NCBI GenBank assembly: GCA_032433595.1
Contig: JASWJB010000410.1
Location: 1 to 32,304 of the forward strand
Origin: Conoideocrella luteorostrata
Lineage: Eukaryota > Ascomycota > Sordariomycetes > Hypocreales > Clavicipitaceae
Reading direction: 5' to 3'
DNA length: 32,304 nt
Position numbers and translations under genes: made by a program. Shown in pieces: positions 29,879 through 32,304 of the stretch. The number at the start of each line of letters is the position of its first letter. The stretch's first letter is position 1. A model generated the notes under the pieces. It was not told the origin of the DNA. It did no database searches and was given only the letters and a program-made list of their open reading frames with translations.

Positions 29879-30821
29879 TCACGACGATCTATCACTACCT
29901 GCTTCGATTTCTATAAAAGGGTCGAAATTAAGATCATCCTCACTCAGCTTGGCGCTATTGGAACTGTTCGGAGTGTTGGTAATGTTCGCAGCGTTCGCGG
30001 TGCGGGTGGTGTCAGGAGTGTTTGAACTAAGTAATTTCCTCATGTATGCCAGATGAGCCGATCTCTTTGTGGCATCTGGTCTAGATTCGCCAATCGCTGC
30101 AAGGTAATCTGCTGCTGCGGCTAGTTCAGGGGGATACTGTTCTTGAACCTTAATACCCAGCTGAATGAGTTTTTTATTGGAGAAACGAATGTCCGACCTG
30201 TCTCAGTCAGCTAAGTCAGCCAAAAAGATGAGGTTGACTTACACTATCTGCTCTGCCTTGGGCGTATGTACTACCGCAAGCAATGGTGACCCTCTTGTTA
30301 GATCAAGCCAGCGCTTGCTCATCCTGACCTGCTTGACCGCCTGATACCTGGCGTTATTGTCAGACTGTTGACCGCGAGCTCGTACGTATGCATCTATGGC
30401 AACACTGTCGCTTCTTTTCTTCGCGACAATCTGACCACTTTGGCGGTCTGTCTTGATTCTTGTCTTAAGAACTGCCATCAGATTTGTTAGTTGGATGGCC
30501 CCTAGCCTTGCTTTTAAAGGGTCTAGGCTAGCAATGTGCTGGTCCAGCGTTGTGAATGCGCCGTCCAAGTGTCGATCGTCTAGTATTTCATTTGGTTGCA
30601 GTGTGGCCTCGCGCGACAAGTCAACCCACACATCATAAATACTTTCTAAAGACTTTTCAAAGAACCTCTTCGCGTCGTCTCTGATCACGCCATGCGCGAG
30701 CGGGCCCAAATGTGTTGTCATTGCAACAAGTTGTTCTGAGTGTCTCTCGCTAGTGCAAGCAGAAATCAGCAATTTTCACTCAGGTAGCGAACAATAAAAT
30801 ACACTCCCAAGCCGATGACAT
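29879..30821 (-). CDS. Second stand-alone paralogue of the BTB C-terminal domain, 280 aa
   Basis: Exons 30821-30805, 30749-30243 and 30197-29879. Intron 1 (55 nt) has GTGTAT, TTGCTGAT and ACTAG. Intron 2 (45 nt) has GTAAGT, a CTGACT-type branch and ACAG, phase 2 after ATA-GT. The mini-exon supplies MSSAW; the alternative is an in-frame ATG at 30721. Residues about 35-175 carry the shared domain: ARLGAIQL, VAIDAYVRARG, SKRWLDLTRGSPLLAV, PKAEQIV. Exon 3 has no start codon of its own and is found only by splicing; it begins SDIRFSNKKLIQLG and ends in an Asn/Thr-rich then acidic tail (EDDLNFDPFIEIEAG). There is no BTB domain. It converges on the 27631 gene, with the minisatellites between. Confidence 0.75.
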
Positions 30822-31318
30822 TTTATGCGGCCCAAGAGCAAATAGCCAAGAGCTGTAAGCTGTTTTTTGTTTCTGGAAATGGGAGGGTTAACTGCAATAT
30901 AGGTTAGGCTAATTTTACTGATGGAACCTGTTTCCAAATTTCTCATCTGGAAGGGGGCTGTGGGTAGGGGCTACATAGCGCTGCGCTCACAAGAACATAA
31001 AACGGACACTCTAGTAGTGGAGGTGGCAGCGAAGGGTTGGTCGCCCGGCACAACTACAGTGCAGGAAATAGGCGGAGCAGTGAAAAGCTAGTGGTAGTAG
31101 GGCTAGCTCAAACTGCGGAAACAGTAGCCGTCAACAGGAATGGTCCAACAATAGTCGAGTACTGTGACTAAAATTGAACTGCGAAACTAGACCTTGTATT
31201 TGGAAATGAAGTATTTAAATGCGTCAGTCTATAACTAGTATGGAGCTCTAGTAGAGCGTGCTGGCATCTGACACAAATCTCATACCATATTCTACCTCGC
31301 TTGTCTTGTCCCTTAAAA
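30822..31318. promoter_or_regulatory. Divergent intergenic region, about 500 bp
   Basis: It separates the minus-strand 29879-30821 gene from the plus-strand 31319 gene and would hold both promoters. No open frame of interest, repeat or clear TATA box was found. Confidence 0.4.
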
Positions 31319-31948
31319 ATGTCCATCACTTGTCTTCTGACTCTCCACGATAGGCCTATGCAAGGCATATTTGTAGAGCTCCAGGACACCAATTGTCGAC
31401 AAGGTCGATTTGTTGCGTATTCTGACGAGTTGGGAAGAGTGAATGAATGGCTTAGCCTCCGTGACGGCAAGGTCCGTCTCGTACCGTCCATACAAAATAC
31501 AGGGGACATGCATTGGCAAATGAACTTTCATGTCCAGCCTTTTTTTGGCCAGAATCGTCTACCAGAAGCATGGCGTATCAACTGGGTATCAAAGAAAGAA
31601 CATACTCATGTGGCTCTGAACGTTGATAAATACGTGTTCGCCATCTCCAGCGAAGACACCCCGGATGCACTTCCTTCTGGTGAGACAATCCAATCTCACA
31701 AAATTTCAGTCGATGAATCACCGGACGCCGATGCCACCTGCAGTCAATCCAGCTCAGAAAACATAAGAATCCGCGTCATTACCTTTTTGCCACACGACAA
31801 AACGCAACAAATTGCCACACCCGTTTCAGAGAACTCTGCTCAGACGGAAAGTCTAGAGGCGACTCCCTGTGTTGATTGCAGAGGCCGAAAGAAAGAAGCA
31901 TCGCATGGGTGGCGCCTGAGGCGCTCAGCTAGGCTCTCAAAGTCTTAG
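31319..31948 (+). CDS. Transthyretin/5-hydroxyisourate hydrolase-like protein, 209 aa
   Basis: ATG at 31319 (context AAAAATGTC). Residues 1-110 follow the transthyretin/HIU hydrolase plan: SITCLL at the start, DRPMQGIFVEL, then FVAYSDELGRVNEW (the GR of the family), MNFHVQPFFG (like the FDTxxYF segment), and EHTHVAL at 95-101 (like the HYHVPL segment). HIU hydrolases act in urate breakdown and need an N-terminal His, the Arg of GR, the His of HVPL and a C-terminal YRGS. Here Arg40 and His97 remain, but the N-terminal His is Leu and YRGS is missing, so hydrolase activity is doubtful. Residues 111-209 form a disordered, Ser/Glu-rich extension with a CVDC pair and a basic end (WRLRRSARLSK), possibly a nuclear signal. 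Single exon. Confidence 0.55.
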   Translation: MSITCLLTLHDRPMQGIFVELQDTNCRQGRFVAYSDELGRVNEWLSLRDGKVRLVPSIQNTGDMHWQMNFHVQPFFGQNRLPEAWRINWVSKKEHTHVALNVDKYVFAISSEDTPDALPSGETIQSHKISVDESPDADATCSQSSSENIRIRVITFLPHDKTQQIATPVSENSAQTESLEATPCVDCRGRKKEASHGWRLRRSARLSKS

Positions 31949-32304
31949 ATCGTATTGGAAGATGGACGAAACCAATGAAGAGAGCTGGGTTAATGTTCGA
32001 GATGCTTACAGCAGAAACGGAAAGGAACATCTTTCAGCGCGAAAGGGAGCTTGACGCCGAGTGTCAAAAGCTTTTTGAAACTTCTCAGCATCTAAATATT
32101 AGTTATGTAGGCTTGCATAATCGAATAATTTGCCACTTCTTTTCGAAGAGTAAAAATGCGATTGGTCTTCGCCTGTAAAACACTTCGTCTGTAAAACACT
32201 TCGAGGATGTTGTGCACCTGCGTATACTTGAGTATATAATTATAAGTTTAAATGAAACAAAACAGAACAAAGTTACACGAAGCGTGGCCTAAGGTGGCTG
32301 CATT
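31949..32304. other. Right-end stretch without a supported gene
   Basis: Two short frames with ATG starts (31963 and 31975) overlap in different registers. Neither is long or distinctive enough to call; one could be the start of a gene or a 3' UTR frame. The window ends in unique sequence. Confidence 0.4.
32172..32203 (+). repeat. 16-bp tandem duplication
   Basis: CCTGTAAAACACTTCG (32172-32187) is followed at once by TCTGTAAAACACTTCG (32188-32203), with one mismatch. The first copy contains the stop codon of the short 31975 frame. Confidence 0.85.

Noticed and set aside
27541..31554. Shared 15-base word TTTTTTGGCCAGAAT at about 27540 and 31541
   Set aside because: One exact 15-mer match between two places is roughly expected by chance in a window of this size considering both strands; no extended similarity around it.
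31963..32178. Short frames after the HIUase-like gene
   Set aside because: Two overlapping ATG frames in different registers, 31 and 67 codons; no family and no way to choose between them.
1..32304. CRISPR array, bacterial operon or phage features
   Set aside because: Spliceosomal introns, RIP and fungal protein families make this a eukaryotic locus; no repeat-spacer structure is present.

Overview
The window reads as nuclear DNA of a filamentous ascomycete (Pezizomycotina). The evidence is short spliceosomal introns (45-92 nt) with GTRNGT-type donors and CTAAC/CTRAY branch sites, a sharply bounded AT-rich block with the hallmarks of RIP (repeat-induced point mutation), and several protein families typical of accessory regions in these fungi. 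A TACTCCGTA-type motif (15387-15401) hints weakly at Eurotiomycetes; the genus cannot be named from this sequence.

Layout. Positions 1 to about 7640 are extremely AT-rich and gene-free. They hold a RIP-degraded Ty3/gypsy chromovirus: protease, reverse transcriptase, RNase H, integrase and chromodomain can all still be traced in one uninterrupted frame (about 890-4374), followed by a broken antisense reading frame, a polypurine tract and a 3' LTR (5150-5568). About 2 kb of unidentified RIPed DNA follows. Composition then switches abruptly to normal. Just inside this border, behind a palindrome and a short tandem repeat, sits an intact two-exon DUF3435-type tyrosine recombinase with two C-terminal C2H2 fingers (8109-10483). 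About 2 kb with no supported gene comes next.

From 12.5 kb to the right end the window is a loose string of accessory-type genes, mostly without a nameable function: an acidic Ser-rich protein (12583-13343), a PD-(D/E)XK-nuclease-like protein (13942-14970, minus) divergent from a 362-aa protein (15600-16780), a small Trp-rich frame (16767-17003, minus), a Cys-rich protein ending in a WW-F motif (17513-19261), a hAT transposase scrap (19846-20055), an 832-aa coiled-coil protein with a Cys/His cluster (21341-23983, minus), a BTB protein (25482-27066, minus), two relatives of its C-terminal domain (27631-28744 plus; 29879-30821 minus), two minisatellites with 14-15 bp units, and a transthyretin/5-hydroxyisourate-hydrolase-like protein (31319-31948).

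The strongest new observation is that the BTB protein and its two neighbours share a C-terminal domain of about 140 residues, interrupted in all three by a phase-2 intron at the same place. This is a local, rearranged paralogue cluster of unknown function. The recombinase next to RIPed repeats, together with many orphan-type genes, makes a mobile or accessory origin (for example Starship-like cargo) worth testing, but no element ends are proven here.
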